Assembly (NCBI RefSeq): GCF_028606985.1
Contig: NZ_CP117416.1
Location: 1,030,001 to 1,094,000, forward strand
DNA from: Paenibacillus kyungheensis
GTDB taxonomy: Bacteria; Bacillota; Bacilli; Paenibacillales; Paenibacillaceae
DNA length: 64,000 bases
Reading direction: 5' to 3'
Shown here: piece by piece, positions 1 through 9,430 of the stretch
How the letters are laid out: each line of letters starts with the position of its first letter
Numbering within the stretch: position 1 is the first letter of the stretch
Made by a program: the position numbers and the translations under genes
Notes under the pieces: generated by a model
Seen by the model: only the letters and a program-made list of their open reading frames with translations
What the model was told of the DNA's origin: nothing
Databases searched by the model: none

Positions 1-381
1 AAAGGCAATTATGAAGTGCTCAACTTACCTCACAAACCTTTACTGTATGAGATTTACCATGCGGCTAACAATGTTTTATTGCGTCCACAAGTGATTGTAG
101 ATTATGTACGGGAAGCTTATACCTCTAAGCTAGGTAATGTCCGTATTACGTTTGATAAATATATGAAAACAGGTCTGAACAATCACGATATATTTGACCC
201 TAATTTGGCAATGGTCGATGCGATTGATCATAAATTTTTTGTGCTTGAAGTGAAATTTGATGAATATTTGCCGGATTATATCAAAACAGCATTACAACTC
301 GAAGGATTAGTTCGTCAATCCAATTCAAAATACGTTATCTGCCGTAAACTCGGTAAAGAAAATTCCTGGGAGGATCAATAA
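1..381 (+). CDS. VTC-domain polyphosphate polymerase, C-terminal part (5' truncated)
   Basis: The reading frame is open from the first base to a TAA at 379-381, so the gene starts upstream of the window; an internal GTG at 16 is not taken as the start. The visible 126 residues fit the C-terminal half of the VTC (tunnel-fold) domain that makes polyphosphate from ATP. They include the repeated basic/acidic strand pattern (VRITFDKY, FVLEVKFDEYLPDYI) and the terminal helix before a short hydrophilic tail. The gene ends 3 bp before a DUF4956 gene, and a CotH-family gene follows. VTC, DUF4956 and CotH genes are commonly neighbours in Firmicutes and other bacteria, which supports the call. The catalytic N-terminal half cannot be seen, so activity cannot be judged. 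Confidence 0.8.
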   Translation, partial: KGNYEVLNLPHKPLLYEIYHAANNVLLRPQVIVDYVREAYTSKLGNVRITFDKYMKTGLNNHDIFDPNLAMVDAIDHKFFVLEVKFDEYLPDYIKTALQLEGLVRQSNSKYVICRKLGKENSWEDQ

Positions 382-384
382 CAC

Positions 385-1116
385 ATGGCAACAACGACAC
401 CAGTCGCAGCCGCGGCAAATGCAACAACAACTGACGCAACAACCAATTTTTCAGATATTGTCAAAAATTCTGTACTGGAAAGTTTCACTTCTGATATCAG
501 TATCACTCATATTTTGCTCACGATGGGGATCGCTTTTTTGGTGGGGCTATTTATCTACTTCCTGTACAAACGCGTATTTAGCGGAGTACTGTATTCCAAA
601 AGCTTCAATATCTCACTGATCGGCATGACGCTAGTGACTTCTATGGTAATTATTGCGATTAACTCGAACTTGATTCTGTCTCTAGGTATGGTTGGTGCAC
701 TTAGTATTGTTCGTTTTAGAACACCGATTAAAGACCCAACCGATTTAATTTTCTTATTCTGGGCAGCAGCGGCAGGGATTGTTACCGGAGCAGGTTTTTA
801 TAGTTTGGCGATTATCGGTTCTGTGATTGTAGGTCTGGTGATGTTCTTATTTATCAAAGGATCTTCTTTCGAAACGCCTTATCTATTGGTCGTAAACGCT
901 CAAGGAGACGATGCAGAGAAACAAGTCAACAGCAAGCTGAACTCACTGGTAAAACGCCACACGGTTAGACAAAAAACAATCACAGCAGACAATATTGAAT
1001 TGACGCTAGAAGTACGTATCAAAAACAATGAGCCTACATTTGTAAATGAAATTTCTAATATTGCAGGTGTAAAAAATGCTGTGTTGATTAGCTACAACGG
1101 TGATTACGTTTCGTAA
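385..1116 (+). CDS. DUF4956 family membrane protein
   Basis: A 243-aa protein starting at ATG 385, with a GGGAGGA ribosome binding site inside the end of the preceding gene. An Ala/Thr-rich N-terminal tail of about 30 residues precedes about four to five hydrophobic segments (roughly 36-60, 72-90, 94-108, 123-140, 142-160). A soluble C-terminal domain of about 80 residues follows. The loop with SLGMVGALSIVRFRTPIKDP between membrane segments is the conserved hallmark of DUF4956. Its biochemical role is unknown. The tight linkage to the VTC polymerase (3-bp gap) suggests it works with polyphosphate synthesis or export at the membrane, which is inference. A terminator follows. Confidence 0.85.
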   Translation: MATTTPVAAAANATTTDATTNFSDIVKNSVLESFTSDISITHILLTMGIAFLVGLFIYFLYKRVFSGVLYSKSFNISLIGMTLVTSMVIIAINSNLILSLGMVGALSIVRFRTPIKDPTDLIFLFWAAAAGIVTGAGFYSLAIIGSVIVGLVMFLFIKGSSFETPYLLVVNAQGDDAEKQVNSKLNSLVKRHTVRQKTITADNIELTLEVRIKNNEPTFVNEISNIAGVKNAVLISYNGDYVS

Positions 1117-1165
1117 TAGAAGCGAATAGACATGGCTGAAATTGATCGAAATGAAAGCTCATAGA

Positions 1166-1214
1166 AATCCTTTGCACAAGTCAATATACCGATTTATGCA
1201 AAGGTTTTTTATTT
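1166..1214 (+). terminator. Rho-independent terminator after DUF4956 gene
   Basis: CCTTTGCA (1169-1176) pairs with TGCAAAGG (1197-1204), followed by six T. The loop is long (20 nt). It separates the VTC-DUF4956 pair from the CotH gene. Confidence 0.65.
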
Positions 1215-1233
1215 TAAAATTGGTGGTGATAAA

Positions 1234-2988
1234 GTGAAGTGGATATTAAAAGTAGTTCTGGCAGGTACACTATGTCTTGTGGCTATTATACCGTGGGCAT
1301 CAACGCAAGAAGCTCATGCAGGCACAGTGACAGAACAAAGTGCACAAGATACGAATGTATTTGTAGAAGATAAAGTGGTCGATGTCAAAATAACGCTTCC
1401 TGATTCGGATTTTCAAGATATGTTAGATCATGCGTCTGATGAAGAATACCACTCGGCAACAGTGGATTATAACGGTAAAACAATCACAAATGTAGGTATC
1501 CGTACAAAAGGTAATCTTTCCTTACGCAGTGTTGTCCAGATGGATGATTCGGATCGGTATAGCTTTAAGCTGAGTTTTGATGAATACATTTCCGGACAGA
1601 ATCTATACGGCTTAGACAAAATTAATCTGAACAACAACTATAGTGATGCTTCTTATATGCGTGAATTTTTGGCGTATGAAATGTCTGAAATGTTAGGGCT
1701 CCCTACACCTAAGCACTCCTTTGTGCGTATCTATGTTAATGGTACATATAAAGGATTATATCTTGCTGTAGAGCAAGTAGACGACCAATTTATAGAGACT
1801 CATTATGAAGATACAACAGGCACATTATACAAAGGTCTGATGACAGGTAGCGGTAGTGATCTACAGTGGATTGATGATGATGCAGATTCGTATACCGGTC
1901 TTGATGTGAAGTCAGAAAGTCAGGACAAAGACGCGTTAATTAATATGCTGGATAAGCTGAATCATGATAGTAAAACGCCATATACGGATTATCTTGATGT
2001 AGATAGTATCCTTGAATATCTGACGTTAAATGTGGTGACCAACAATACAGATAGTTACATTGGTGGCAATAAGCAGAACTATTATCTGTACGAACATGGT
2101 GGCGTATTTTCTATGATTCCATGGGATTATAACATGGCATTCGGCGGAATGGGTGGTATGGGAGGAGGCATGGGCGGCGGTGGCTTCGGCGGTCGTGGTG
2201 GTGAAAATGCTAATACTAATTCAGATACCAACACGACAAAAGCAACAACAGAGCCAACAACCAACCAGCCTCAATCCAATACAGCCAATACTAAAGATCA
2301 ACAAACAGCAACAACAGAGACAACAACGGGTAATACTAATAACGCAACGGGAAATGGAGCAGGTACTGCAAGTTCTACTTCTTTGATGATTGATGAACCC
2401 ACATCAGGAGCTTTAGCAGAGCGTCCATTAGTTGCCAAATTATTAGCAGTCGATGAATACAAACAAAAATATCATACGATGATCCAGAATGTACTCACTC
2501 ATTTTTTAGCAAATAATATTTTTACAGCAAAAGTGAATGCATTAAATGATATGATAGCCGCCGATGTGAAAAGCGATCCTACTTCTTTCTATACGTATGA
2601 AGAATATCAAGCAGGTGTTAAGTCACTCATCGCTTGGAATCAGACCAATACCGCAAATATACAAGGACAACTAGATGGGACGATTGCTTCATCAGGTGAT
2701 GGTTCTGGAAATGGCGGTATGGGCGGTGGAATGGGAATGGGTGGCGGACAACGTGGTCAACGACCTGAAGGAGCTCCAACAGGCGGTGATAATGATAGAA
2801 ATGGCGGAATGATGGCTCCACCTGATGGTGTCGGTGGTGGAATGGGCGGAGGCCCGGGTGGAGGATTTGGAGAACCGATAACACCTACTATTGATACAGC
2901 TGCACAGGCGAAATATACAGCAATAAGTATAGGCATTCTGGTATTAGCGATAGGGATTGTATTGTGGTTCCGTCGCCGACGAGTCTAA
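1234..2988 (+). CDS. CotH kinase family protein, secreted and C-terminally membrane-anchored
   Basis: A 584-aa protein starting at GTG 1234. A signal peptide is visible (basic MKW start, hydrophobic core, AHA-like cleavage near residue 30). The CotH fold follows, with motifs VGIRTKGNLS, DKINLNNNYSD, YMREFLAYEM, AVEQVDDQFI and the WDYNMAFGG metal-binding motif near residues 297-304. CotH of Bacillus is an atypical kinase that phosphorylates spore-coat proteins; kinase activity here is inferred from family only. Two Gly/Met-rich stretches are odd. One (about 304-385, continuing into a Thr/Asn/Gln tract) interrupts the domain just after WDYNMAFGG, before the PLVAKLLAVDEYKQKYH helix. The other (about 488-550) precedes a C-terminal transmembrane helix ending in RRRRV. 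No LPxTG-like sorting motif precedes that helix, so it is probably a simple membrane anchor. It is adjacent to the VTC/DUF4956 pair. Confidence 0.85.
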   Translation: MKWILKVVLAGTLCLVAIIPWASTQEAHAGTVTEQSAQDTNVFVEDKVVDVKITLPDSDFQDMLDHASDEEYHSATVDYNGKTITNVGIRTKGNLSLRSVVQMDDSDRYSFKLSFDEYISGQNLYGLDKINLNNNYSDASYMREFLAYEMSEMLGLPTPKHSFVRIYVNGTYKGLYLAVEQVDDQFIETHYEDTTGTLYKGLMTGSGSDLQWIDDDADSYTGLDVKSESQDKDALINMLDKLNHDSKTPYTDYLDVDSILEYLTLNVVTNNTDSYIGGNKQNYYLYEHGGVFSMIPWDYNMAFGGMGGMGGGMGGGGFGGRGGENANTNSDTNTTKATTEPTTNQPQSNTANTKDQQTATTETTTGNTNNATGNGAGTASSTSLMIDEPTSGALAERPLVAKLLAVDEYKQKYHTMIQNVLTHFLANNIFTAKVNALNDMIAADVKSDPTSFYTYEEYQAGVKSLIAWNQTNTANIQGQLDGTIASSGDGSGNGGMGGGMGMGGGQRGQRPEGAPTGGDNDRNGGMMAPPDGVGGGMGGGPGGGFGEPITPTIDTAAQAKYTAISIGILVLAIGIVLWFRRRRV

Positions 2989-3024
2989 CCTGCATATCAT
3001 ATGTCATCAATGAAATATAAGTAT

Positions 3025-3060
3025 AAAAAGGATAAAGTCTTATGACTCTATCCTTTTTTT
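3025..3060 (+). terminator. Rho-independent terminator after CotH gene
   Basis: The stem AAAAGGATA-AGTC pairs with GACT-TATCCTTTT around a TTAT loop, followed by a run of T. Confidence 0.8.
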
Positions 3061-3169
3061 GTTATTTGACATAAACATATCGAAATCACGTCAACAGCAG
3101 GTCTGATTATTGAACAAACACCACTGTATATTGAATATCTACTGATGATCATTCCATGTATGATGCTAA

Positions 3170-3182
3170 TGTAAGCGCTTCA
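3170..3182 (+). promoter_or_regulatory. Candidate CcpA (cre) site
   Basis: TGTAAGCGCTTCA, 30 bp upstream of the TTG start of the pectin-degrading fusion enzyme, closely matches the catabolite-responsive element pattern WTGNAANCGNWNNCW. This suggests carbon catabolite repression of that gene. It is inferred from sequence only. Confidence 0.55.
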
Positions 3183-3211
3183 CTATTAAAAATGAGGAAG
3201 AAGGGGTATAT

Positions 3212-5911
3212 TTGAATCGATCATTTTCGTATCGTCCATGGATATCGCTTGTGCTTATAATGGTTATGTTATTTGCTGGATTGCCTTTGAACCGCTCTAT
3301 CGCAGCTGAAGATCAAGAACAACCGACTAATCTTTCTTATTTAGGAACAATCGAACAAGAAGAACAGACACCTACTGTAATCAATAATACGTATGGCAAT
3401 GAGCCTGTTATAGTCTCGAATCCAACTGTATATCTGGCAGGAGATTCTACTGTACAGACTTATGCAACATCCAAACAACCGCAAGCAGGATGGGGGCAAA
3501 TGATAGACCGTTATTTGGACGACAAAGTGAAGATTAGCAATCAAGCGATAGGTGGACGTAGTTCCCGTTCTTTTATCGAACAAGGTAGATTAGATACGAT
3601 CTTAAATCAGATTCAACCTGGCGATTATCTGATGATCCAGTTCGGTCACAATGATGCCGATACGAAGCCAGAGCGCTACACACCTGTACCTGATTACAAA
3701 GTATACCTCAAGCAATATATTGATGGTGCTCTTGCTCATGGAGCCACTCCGATTCTTGTTACTCCTGTAGGTCGCAGAGATTTTAATACGACAACAGGGC
3801 AATTCAATATCAGTTTCCCCAATTATGTAACAGCGATGAAAGAAGTCGCTACTCAGACCCATACACCTTTAATCGATCTTAGCGCTCGCAGTGTTGCTTA
3901 TTATAATTCGATCGGTGCTGAAGCATCCAAAAAAGTCTTTTTACATGTTCCTTCAGGTGTGTATCCTAATTTTCCAGATGGAGTGGTAGATAACACCCAT
4001 TTTCAAGAGTACGGAGCTATTCAGATCGCAAGACTGGTAGCAGAAGGAATCGCTGATCTGAATCTTCCTTTAGCAGAACATGTACAGAATCTAACGATAA
4101 CTGAAGATGCTACAGTTGCTTCCGGTCAACGTGCTATGGAAAAGTTGAATCGTGGACTGGTTGCTGTGAAAAGCAAAAATGGGATCTATGTAGGTTGGAG
4201 AATGTTAGGGCTTGATCCAGATGGGATCGCATTTAATGTATATCGGGACGGTGTGCTGGTAAATAGTCAACCGATTACAGGCGCTACCAATCTGCTGGAT
4301 TCTCAAGGAACAGACAAATCAGTCTATACATTATTTACAGTTCAAAATGGTAAAGAAACATCAGTATCTACTCCTGTATCTGTATGGCAACAGCAGTACA
4401 AATCAGTTCCTTTGCAAAAGCCTGCTGACGGTGTCACCAAAGACGGAGTATCGTATACGTATAGTGCAAATGATGCTAGTGTAGGCGATCTGGATGGAGA
4501 CGGAGAGTACGAAATTGTACTGTTGTGGTCACCTTCTAATGCCAAAGATAATTCACAATCTGGATATACAGGCATTGTATATCTGGATGCATATAAGTTA
4601 AATGGTACTCGTTTATGGCGGATCAATATGGGGCCTAATATTCGTGCAGGTGCTCATTATTCTCCATTTGTAGTCTATGATCTGGATGGAGATGGAAAGT
4701 CTGAAGTGGCTTTGCGTACAGCAGACGGTACGATTGATGGACAAGGCAAAGTTATTGGCGATATCAAAGCAGACTATCGCAATAGTGCTGGATATGTACT
4801 CACAGGTCCCGAGTTTTTGACGGTATTTCAAGGAGCCACAGGAGCGGCACTAGACACAGTCAATTATGACCCGCCTCGTGGAACAGTAGCTTCATGGGGA
4901 GATAATTATGGCAATCGGGTCGATCGGTTTCTAGCAGGAGTTGCTTATTTGGACGGGCAACATCCAAGCTTTGTAATGACCAGAGGATATTACACACGTA
5001 CCGTTCTGGTAGCTTATGATTTTCGAGAAGGCAAAATCGTCAAGCGCTGGACATACGATACCAATGTAGGCAATCAGACTACGTATACAGCTCAAGGTAA
5101 TCATGCGCTGAATGTAGCAGATGTCGATGGAGATGGCAAAGACGAGATTAATTTTGGCTCTATTTCGATTGATGATAATGGAACCCCACGTTATACTACA
5201 GGGCTTGGACATGGTGACGCTCAGCACTTGGGTGATCTGAATCCGAATCGAGCAGGGCTTGAAGTATTCGGAGTGCATGAGCATAAAGATTCTCCATACG
5301 GCATGGAAGTTCATGATGCGAATACCGGACAAATTCTATGGGGAGTCAAAACAGGGATTGATACAGGACGTGGTATGTCAGCAGATATCGACCCTCGTTT
5401 TCCCGGAGAAGAAGTGTGGGCAGCTACCATTACTAATGCCCAACATGTTCCAATCACCGGATTGTACAGTATTACAGGTGAATTAATTAGCAAAACTATT
5501 CCTTCATCAACCAATTTTGGTATCTGGTGGGATGGCGATCTATTACGAGAATTGTTAGATGACAATCGGATCGATAAATGGGATTATACTAACAACACGA
5601 CGACCAATCTATTTACAGCAACAGGCAGTAGTTCTAATAATGGAACCAAAGCGACACCAGCGCTACAAGCAGATCTGTATGGAGACTGGCGTGAAGAAGT
5701 GGTTTTGCGTTCCAATGATAACAGTGAATTACGTATCTATACGACGACAGATATAACTGATTATCGGTTGCGTACCTTAATGCATGATCCAGTGTATCGT
5801 TTGTCTATCGCATGGCAAAATGCAGGATACAATCAACCACCACATCCAGGTTTTCATATAGGAGTAGGGATGAAGCAACCTCAAGCACCTGATATTTATT
5901 ATGTACAATAA
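3212..5911 (+). CDS. Secreted rhamnogalacturonan acetylesterase (CE12) fused to rhamnogalacturonan lyase (PL11)
   Basis: An 899-aa protein starting at TTG 3212, preceded by GAGGAAGAAGGGG. It has a signal peptide (about residues 1-32). Residues about 70-290 form an SGNH/GDSL hydrolase of the rhamnogalacturonan acetylesterase type: LAGDST holds the nucleophile Ser, followed by the Gly block QAIGGRSSR, the Asn block FGHNDAD and the DNTHF Asp/His pair. Residues about 305-899 match YesW/YesX-type PL11 rhamnogalacturonan lyase: RGLVAVKSKNGIYVGWRMLG at its start, repeated calcium-binding DLDGDGEYE-like loops, and a beta-propeller-like Asp-rich body. The two activities are complementary, because acetyl groups on galacturonic acid block the lyase. 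They are usually encoded by separate genes. The single continuous frame and shared signal peptide show a real fusion. It stands as a single-gene unit with a cre-like site upstream and a terminator downstream. Confidence 0.9.
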   Translation: MNRSFSYRPWISLVLIMVMLFAGLPLNRSIAAEDQEQPTNLSYLGTIEQEEQTPTVINNTYGNEPVIVSNPTVYLAGDSTVQTYATSKQPQAGWGQMIDRYLDDKVKISNQAIGGRSSRSFIEQGRLDTILNQIQPGDYLMIQFGHNDADTKPERYTPVPDYKVYLKQYIDGALAHGATPILVTPVGRRDFNTTTGQFNISFPNYVTAMKEVATQTHTPLIDLSARSVAYYNSIGAEASKKVFLHVPSGVYPNFPDGVVDNTHFQEYGAIQIARLVAEGIADLNLPLAEHVQNLTITEDATVASGQRAMEKLNRGLVAVKSKNGIYVGWRMLGLDPDGIAFNVYRDGVLVNSQPITGATNLLDSQGTDKSVYTLFTVQNGKETSVSTPVSVWQQQYKSVPLQKPADGVTKDGVSYTYSANDASVGDLDGDGEYEIVLLWSPSNAKDNSQSGYTGIVYLDAYKLNGTRLWRINMGPNIRAGAHYSPFVVYDLDGDGKSEVALRTADGTIDGQGKVIGDIKADYRNSAGYVLTGPEFLTVFQGATGAALDTVNYDPPRGTVASWGDNYGNRVDRFLAGVAYLDGQHPSFVMTRGYYTRTVLVAYDFREGKIVKRWTYDTNVGNQTTYTAQGNHALNVADVDGDGKDEINFGSISIDDNGTPRYTTGLGHGDAQHLGDLNPNRAGLEVFGVHEHKDSPYGMEVHDANTGQILWGVKTGIDTGRGMSADIDPRFPGEEVWAATITNAQHVPITGLYSITGELISKTIPSSTNFGIWWDGDLLRELLDDNRIDKWDYTNNTTTNLFTATGSSSNNGTKATPALQADLYGDWREEVVLRSNDNSELRIYTTTDITDYRLRTLMHDPVYRLSIAWQNAGYNQPPHPGFHIGVGMKQPQAPDIYYVQ

Positions 5912-5975
5912 ATAAAATACACCTCATGATCTAACGTGAATATATCCTCATATCAAACAATTAAATAAAACAAAT

Positions 5976-6018
5976 ACAAAAGACTATTGACGTTAATACG
6001 TCAGTAGTCTTTTTGTTG
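5976..6018 (+). terminator. Rho-independent terminator after CE12-PL11 gene
   Basis: ACAAAAGACTA and TGACG pair with CGTCA and TAGTCTTTTTGT, with one internal mismatch. A short T run follows. The hairpin could work on either strand. The rest of 5912-6173 is A+T-rich with nothing else recognised. Confidence 0.75.
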
Positions 6019-6173
6019 TTAACAAGCGATCACACCAGTAATCATAAAGTGAATATTTGTGCTATTACAAAGTGTACTCAAATCCGATATAAATATTATG
6101 TAAATAATAGGTAATCGTAACAATGTAATATGCCATTTATTCGAACAATACAGTGTAGCAGGGAGATCATGTT

Positions 6174-7925
6174 ATGAGAACACTATTTAATATTAACAAT
6201 TGGAATTTACGGCTGAAAATGTTTGTACCGATGGCAATTGTTATGATTGCTTTGATCGGAATTACTGTGTTTGCACTAAGTCATACCAAATCGATCGCCC
6301 ATACGTTAACTACCAAACTTTATGATCAATCGTATATGACAAATTACTGGTTATTGAATGCAGATCGTGATTATTATCAATCGTTAGTAGCGCAAATGAC
6401 ATTAACCAGTTCGACAGACCCTGCCATTTTGGAAGCAGCCAAAGCAGATTACACTGAAAATGCACAACAAACGTATGAACGTGTTCACAAAGCAGAAGCT
6501 ATTTTTAAAGCTCATCAAGCAGAATTCAATCAATATCAACATGCTGATTCTAACAAGAACGTATTTGAATTGATTGCAGATTTTGATACTAATTTTGCAG
6601 CATGGCAAAAAGAATTTGATATCAATACCAATACTGTAGCAAATCTAACTGAAAGCACTGCACGCTTTGATGCGGCACGTGAAGATATCAATCAGGCAGA
6701 AGAGATTTTGGACAATTATAATCAAGCGATTTTACTAGAAAGCCAAACACTACAGAATCAACTGGCAAAAACATTAATTATCGCAGCAATTGTTGTATTG
6801 CTGATTTCTTTAATTGTATGTATAATCTTCGCTCGTAACGTGAACCGTCGTACCAAAGTCACATTAGAAATTATCAACAAAACAGCAGCACTTGATCTGA
6901 AATATAGCAAAGGCTATGAAAAATATTTAGAAGAAAAAGATGAGTTTGCTCTTATTATTGCAGCAATGGGTGGAGCACGTAAGCAATTTAGAGAAGTATT
7001 TGAGCAGGTGATTACACAGAGCTCTAATTTACAGAATCATATTCAAACGGTGAATCATAACATGTCTCATTTGGAAGACAGCGTGCAGGATATTTCTGCT
7101 ACAACCGAGCAGTTATCGGCAAGCACAGAAGAGACAGCTTCATCGACAGAAGAAATGAATATGACAGCCCGTGATCTGGAACATGCTGTTCATTCTGTGG
7201 CTGTTCAAGCACAAGAAAGCGCCAAGTCTGCTGATGAATTGACCCGTCGTGCTCAAGGGCTTAGTCAAGATTTCCGTACTTCTTATAATAAAAGCTTGGG
7301 TATCTATACCGGTGTAAAAGAACGTCTGGAACAAGCACTGCTAGAATCGCAATCGGTCTCCAAAATCAATGGACTGGTATCAACGATTATTACGATTGCA
7401 GCACAGACCAATTTGTTATCACTAAATGCAAGTATCGAAGCGGCAAGAGCAGGCGAAGCCGGTAAAGGATTTGCAGTAGTAGCGAGTGAGATTAGTAAAT
7501 TAGCAGCCAATTCCAAGCAAGCGGCTGATCAGATTGATCAGATTACTCGCAATGTAATCACATCGGTTAGCAATCTTTCATCCAACTCGAATGATTTGCT
7601 TCAACTATTTGGCAATGAGATCAAACAGGATTATCATATGATGCTAACTTCAACAGATCAATATGCAGAAAGTGCCAAAGGAATAGATGATATTGCGACA
7701 GATCTAAGTTCAACATCCAAACAGCTATTATCCTCTATAGAAAATCAAGTGAAGTCGATTCATGAGATTGCGCTGGCTTCTAATGAAAGTGCAGCGGGGA
7801 CGTCTACTATTGCAGGCAAAACCGAGACGATTGTAGAGCAAACGAACGAAGTGATCGAAAGTATGAGTATGTCCAAGCAAGGCATAGATGAACTATTAGC
7901 GTCTGTTTCTAAATTTAAAATCTAA
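6174..7925 (+). CDS. Methyl-accepting chemotaxis protein
   Basis: A 583-aa chemoreceptor starting at ATG 6174 with a GGGAG ribosome binding site. One transmembrane helix lies near residues 17-36, followed by an extracytoplasmic, mostly helical sensing region of about 155 residues of the four-helix-bundle type. A second membrane helix lies near 198-218, then a HAMP-like linker, then a long coiled-coil signalling domain. The conserved hairpin tip is clear ([20 protein letters not shown], then [11 protein letters not shown]). The ligand is unknown. No che gene is adjacent, so it is an orphan receptor feeding a chemotaxis system elsewhere. Confidence 0.92.
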   Translation: MRTLFNINNWNLRLKMFVPMAIVMIALIGITVFALSHTKSIAHTLTTKLYDQSYMTNYWLLNADRDYYQSLVAQMTLTSSTDPAILEAAKADYTENAQQTYERVHKAEAIFKAHQAEFNQYQHADSNKNVFELIADFDTNFAAWQKEFDINTNTVANLTESTARFDAAREDINQAEEILDNYNQAILLESQTLQNQLAKTLIIAAIVVLLISLIVCIIFARNVNRRTKVTLEIINKTAALDLKYSKGYEKYLEEKDEFALIIAAMGGARKQFREVFEQVITQSSNLQNHIQTVNHNMSHLEDSVQDISATTEQLSASTEETASSTEEMNMTARDLEHAVHSVAVQAQESAKSADELTRRAQGLSQDFRTSYNKSLGIYTGVKERLEQALLESQSVSKINGLVSTIITIAAQTNLLSLNASIEAARAGEAGKGFAVVASEISKLAANSKQAADQIDQITRNVITSVSNLSSNSNDLLQLFGNEIKQDYHMMLTSTDQYAESAKGIDDIATDLSSTSKQLLSSIENQVKSIHEIALASNESAAGTSTIAGKTETIVEQTNEVIESMSMSKQGIDELLASVSKFKI

Positions 7926-8083
7926 TACGGCTAGTGATAAGGAATAGCACTTGTAAATTACTGATTGTATTGAGAATGAGAAATGCAATCAGTATGTTTA
8001 CAGGCAAAACACAGACAAAGTGAGATAATCTATAATTTTTTTTCAAATCTACTTGATAATAATAATCATTGTTGGTAGAATAT

Positions 8084-8116
8084 AAAAAGAAAGAAGGAAC
8101 TCGGCAAAGTCCCTTC
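8084..8116 (-). terminator. Terminator of the DUF1540 gene
   Basis: Read on the minus strand, GAAGGGAC pairs with GTTCCTTC (one G-T pair) around an 8-nt loop, followed by a T-rich tail. It starts 22 bp past the stop codon. Confidence 0.65.
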
Positions 8117-8137
8117 TCAGTTGTAAAACATTTTCAA

Positions 8138-8302
8138 TTAGTTGATTGCTTCTTTTTTATCAAAAGTTTGGCAATCTGTTTCTTCAGACTCAGTTGCTTT
8201 TTTGTGAGCATGGTTGATGATGAAAATAGATTCAGCAGTACATTTATTTTCTTCAGCCCAATGTGTGCAAGAGTTCACTTCACAAAGTACGTTTTGTACC
8301 AT
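8138..8302 (-). CDS. DUF1540 domain-containing small protein
   Basis: A 54-aa protein with a very strong ribosome binding site (AGGAGGTGA) before the ATG at 8302. The sequence begins MVQNVLCEVNSCTHW and carries four cysteines in the pattern C-x4-C-x9-C-x22-C, as in the DUF1540 family of small, probably metal-binding proteins of spore-formers. Function is unknown; some family members are expressed in sporulation. It is a single-gene unit with its own terminator. The longer open frame on the opposite strand at this place is a shadow. Confidence 0.85.
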   Translation of the reverse strand: MVQNVLCEVNSCTHWAEENKCTAESIFIINHAHKKATESEETDCQTFDKKEAIN

Positions 8303-8500
8303 AGTAATTCACCTCCTATAGTAGAATGATAGGAATTAGAAATAAGCAGCTCCTTCTGTGAAAAGGGGCTATTTGTATTTCTCGCTACAAATATTGTAGC
8401 GTTAATGCCAGTGTACCAGATAAACAATTCAATTGGCAAACTTTTTGCTCACAAATATATAGAAAATCCACAAAAAAATCAAAAAAAATGTTATTTAGAC

Positions 8501-8549
8501 AAAAAAAGCCCCAATTCACTGTAGATTGATTGTGAATTGGGGCTTTTTG
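8501..8549 (-). terminator. Strong terminator downstream of mqnD
   Basis: AAAAGCCCCAATTCAC and GTGAATTGGGGCTTTTT form a perfect 16-bp stem with a 12-nt loop and T runs on both sides, so it may work in both directions. The rest of 8303-8592 is A+T-rich spacer plus the upstream region of the DUF1540 gene. Confidence 0.9.
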
Positions 8550-8592
8550 ATGAGTCGTTATGATGCTTTATGATAAAAACCAACTATGACCA

Positions 8593-9429
8593 TTATTTAC
8601 GTAACAATGAAAGATCAAATGAAGGAACAAGACCTTCATTAGCAGCACGTCCTAACAACGCTTCGATCGCTCCATAACCATCTTCCCCTAGATTACGCGT
8701 AAATTCATTGACATACAGATTAATATGAGAATCTGCTACTGTAGGATCCATTTCTTGTGCATAATCCAGTACATATTGACGTGAAGCTTCAGGATGTTCC
8801 CAAGCATATTCCACAGAAGAACGTACCCAATCAGCAATCTGATTCGCATCTAATGAACGTTTAGCAATAATAGCTCCTAACGGAATCGGTAATCCAGTAT
8901 CTTCTTCCCACCAGCTACCCATATCTTCCATTAGTGTTAGACCATAATTAGGATACGTAAATCGTGCTTCATGAATAACCAGACCTGCATCAATCTGACC
9001 ATCTCGAACCGCAGGCATAATCTCATCAAATGGCATAACAACGATCTCCCCAACACCACCGGGAACATTTTGTGCTGCCCATAGACGGAATAACATATAA
9101 GCGGTAGAACGTTCACTAGGTACAGCGACTCTTTTACCGGATAGACTGGCAGGGTTCGTTTCGTTAGGATTGGCTGTTAATACCAATGGACCACAGCCTC
9201 GGCCAAGAGCACCACCACAAGGAATTAGGGCATAATCTTCTAATAACCACGGCAATGCTGCATAAGACACTTTCAGTACTTCAGGGCCTTCACCTGTAGC
9301 TGCCCAGTTATTCGTAATATCAATATCAGCATAAGTTACATCAAGCTCGGGAGCATTCGGAATAAGACCGTGCACCCACGCATGAAAAACAAATGTATCA
9401 TTAGGACATGGAGAAAAAGCGATTTTCAT
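8593..9429 (-). CDS. mqnD: 1,4-dihydroxy-6-naphthoate synthase (futalosine pathway)
   Basis: A 278-aa protein, typical length for MqnD. It catalyses conversion of cyclic dehypoxanthinyl futalosine to 1,4-dihydroxy-6-naphthoate in menaquinone synthesis. It has the periplasmic-binding-protein-like fold of the MqnA/MqnD family, with the N-terminal signature IAFSPCPNDTFVFHAWVHG and the central VPSERSTAYMLFRLW motif. There is no signal peptide, so it is cytosolic. The ATG at 9429 comes one base after the mqnB stop, so translation is probably coupled. The pathway's other genes (mqnA, mqnC, mqnE) are not in the window. Confidence 0.93.
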   Translation of the reverse strand: MKIAFSPCPNDTFVFHAWVHGLIPNAPELDVTYADIDITNNWAATGEGPEVLKVSYAALPWLLEDYALIPCGGALGRGCGPLVLTANPNETNPASLSGKRVAVPSERSTAYMLFRLWAAQNVPGGVGEIVVMPFDEIMPAVRDGQIDAGLVIHEARFTYPNYGLTLMEDMGSWWEEDTGLPIPLGAIIAKRSLDANQIADWVRSSVEYAWEHPEASRQYVLDYAQEMDPTVADSHINLYVNEFTRNLGEDGYGAIEALLGRAANEGLVPSFDLSLLRK

Positions 9430-9430
9430 A

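Noticed and set aside
1234-2988. Sortase substrate signal in the CotH-like protein
   Set aside because: The C-terminal helix and RRRR tail resemble a sorting signal, but no LPxTG-like motif precedes them.
4931-5332. Long antisense frame (133 aa) inside the CE12-PL11 gene
   Set aside because: Shadow of the Asp/Gly-rich repeat region of the plus-strand enzyme, without ribosome binding site.
8069-8329. 86-aa plus-strand frame
   Set aside because: It is antisense to the DUF1540 gene, which has a far stronger ribosome binding site, family motifs and a terminator.
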